A stretch of 5,886 nucleotides of DNA from NCBI GenBank assembly GCA_016933985.1, contig JAFGTU010000533.1:1-5886 (forward strand), in the 5' to 3' direction. This stretch comes from Sedimentisphaerales bacterium (GTDB lineage Bacteria > Planctomycetota > Phycisphaerae > Sedimentisphaerales > Anaerobacaceae). The first letter of the stretch is position 1. The number at the start of each line of letters is the position of its first letter. The position numbers and the translations under genes are program-made. This document shows, piece by piece, positions 4,801-5,886 of this stretch. Below the pieces are notes generated by a model. The model worked only from the letters and a program-made list of their open reading frames with translations, did not search any database and was not told where the DNA came from.

Positions 4801-5886
4801 CTATAGTCTCCACGGCGGACGCGGTGTGTAAGAAAGCAAACGATTCGCAGCATCGTCTCCGGCAAACCGCAGCTCCGCCGGGTCCCAGCGAAAATTGCGC
4901 TGCAAGGCCAGGGCGATGCCGCCGGTCAGTATGACGTTGATCGTATAGGCGGCCACATCCGGATTGCAGATCGTCGCCCGCCGGCTGCGGATGCAATCTA
5001 AGAAATTGCCCGAATGGCTGTCGGCGTAATAGACCCGCTCGTCGTCGGGCAGCAGCGGCTCTCTCAGCACGCTCGCCGGGTACGAAACGATGTTGCCGCG
5101 GTCCACCGCAATACGGCCGGTCGTTCCGACGAAGCAGGCCCCGCCGTCGGGCCCGACCGGCTCGCCCGGATACTCCGCCGAATGAACCACCACGCCATTT
5201 GAGTAATGGTAATGGATCTGGCCCTTGTCGAATTCTATGTCAATCGGTGCAGCCTCGTCGGGATTCACCGTCCACTGAATGATGTCGTAATGATGCGGGC
5301 TCCAGTTGACATCGCCCACGAACAATCCGCTCAGCGTATGCCCCGCCTCCCCGCCGAACGGACGCCACGGCAGTGGACCCAGCCACATATCCCAGTCGAA
5401 TCCATCCGGCACGGCTGCGGAGTGATCCGACGTCCACGGATTCGGTATAAACGCCCCCGGCAGGCGGTAGGCGTAAACCTCTTTGAGTTTGCCTATTCGC
5501 CCGTTGCGAATCAGCTCGCAAGCCCGGCGGAATTTGCCGTCGTATTCCGACCGCTGCTGCGTTCCCGCCTGGTAAATCCGCCCATACCGCCGAGCCGTCT
5601 CTACAATCATCTGCGCCTGCCGCACCGTAATCGCCACGGGCTTCTCGCAATAGACATCCTTGCCCGACCGCATCGCCATAATCGCCATCGTCGCGGCCCA
5701 ATGATAAGGTAGCGCCAACAGCACCGCATCTATATCGCTCCGGCCGAGCACCTCTCGGAAATCGCTATACTCCTTCACCCCGTCGTAGCCGGGCTGGTTG
5801 AATCGCTGGGCGTAAATCTCGTTGCATCGTTGCCAGGCGGCCATCCGCCGCTCTCGCCGCACGTCGCACACCGCCAGCACCTGCAC
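4801..5886 (-). CDS. Gfo/Idh/MocA family oxidoreductase (5' end outside the window)
   Basis: The last 361 residues are visible; the gene continues past the right edge. A GTG at the edge could be read as a start, but the first visible residues, VQVLAVCDVR, are the second strand of a Rossmann fold. The GxGxxG NAD(P)-binding strand must therefore lie outside, along with any export signal. Visible features are DIDAVLLALPYHWAATMA (51-68), the hallmark CEKP (80-83) with catalytic-type lysine K82, WDMWLGP (165-171), the active-site segment NWSPHHYDIIQW (194-205), FVGTTGRIAVDRG (252-264), and a tail with HSGNFLDCIRSR (291-302) and TPRPPWRL. This C-terminal type is common in Planctomycetes and Verrucomicrobia. 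The family performs NAD(P)-dependent redox chemistry on sugars, inositols or amino sugars; the substrate is unknown. The HEAT/propeller gene follows 118 nt downstream on the same strand and may be cotranscribed. Confidence 0.95.
   Translation of the reverse strand: MQVLAVCDVRRERRMAAWQRCNEIYAQRFNQPGYDGVKEYSDFREVLGRSDIDAVLLALPYHWAATMAIMAMRSGKDVYCEKPVAITVRQAQMIVETARRYGRIYQAGTQQRSEYDGKFRRACELIRNGRIGKLKEVYAYRLPGAFIPNPWTSDHSAAVPDGFDWDMWLGPLPWRPFGGEAGHTLSGLFVGDVNWSPHHYDIIQWTVNPDEAAPIDIEFDKGQIHYHYSNGVVVHSAEYPGEPVGPDGGACFVGTTGRIAVDRGNIVSYPASVLREPLLPDDERVYYADSHSGNFLDCIRSRRATICNPDVAAYTINVILTGGIALALQRNFRWDPAELRFAGDDAANRLLSYTPRPPWRL

Noticed and set aside
4679..4996. ORFs crossing the 4683-4800 gap on both strands (4679-4996 minus, 4716-4934 plus).
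   Set aside because: They read through the AT-rich repeat, giving peptides such as FRISNFGF, and then overlap the oxidoreductase out of frame. These are typical spurious ORFs.
5884..5886. GTG at the right edge as the oxidoreductase start codon.
   Set aside because: The protein here is already in the second Rossmann strand, and the GxGxxG segment is missing, so the real start lies outside the window.
1..5886. CRISPR arrays, tRNA/rRNA genes, transposase, reverse transcriptase or DGR template repeat.
   Set aside because: I saw no regular spacer-repeat array, no RNA gene signature, no transposase or RT motifs in any frame, and no second A-rich copy of 1049-1141.

Overview
The window most likely comes from a planctomycete, probably an anaerobic Phycisphaerae-type lineage. 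I infer this from protein style, since there is no marker gene. The signs are a dockerin-like DLTGDCFVDYEDF segment on a secreted SUMF1/FGE-fold protein, a very large secreted HEAT-repeat protein ending in a VCBS propeller, a Gfo/Idh/MocA oxidoreductase with the C-terminal tail common in Planctomycetes and Verrucomicrobia (ending PWRL), and an intergenic sequence built from GAAATCCGAA-type units.

Layout: 1-109 is a short leader with no convincing gene. 110-1162 (+) encodes a 350-aa secreted or lipid-anchored protein with a dockerin-like half repeat and a SUMF1/FGE-sulfatase domain without the catalytic cysteines. A 61-nt convergent gap follows (1163-1223). 1224-4682 (-) encodes a 1152-aa exported protein with about 600 residues of HEAT-like helices, a beta-sandwich, and seven FG-GAP/VCBS calcium-loop repeats that would close a seven-bladed propeller. 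4683-4800 is a 118-nt gap containing a degenerate AT-rich repeat. 4801-5886 (-) is the 3' part of a Gfo/Idh/MocA oxidoreductase gene that runs off the right edge.

How the genes may work together: the oxidoreductase gene and the HEAT/propeller gene are codirectional and could be cotranscribed, oxidoreductase first. Related HEAT-repeat proteins and oxidoreductases often sit together in carbohydrate-catabolic loci of these phyla, so a role in handling glycans or modified sugars is plausible but not shown here. The SUMF1-fold gene is convergent with them and looks independent.

The most interesting observation is the C-terminus of the SUMF1-fold protein (about 1049-1141). The residues between RGGSW and IGFR are mostly NNC codons at the positions where diversity-generating retroelement (DGR) targets of the C-type-lectin/FGE fold are mutagenised from AAC template codons. 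With the secretion signal, this makes it a candidate remote DGR target. No reverse transcriptase or template repeat is in the window, so this remains a hypothesis.
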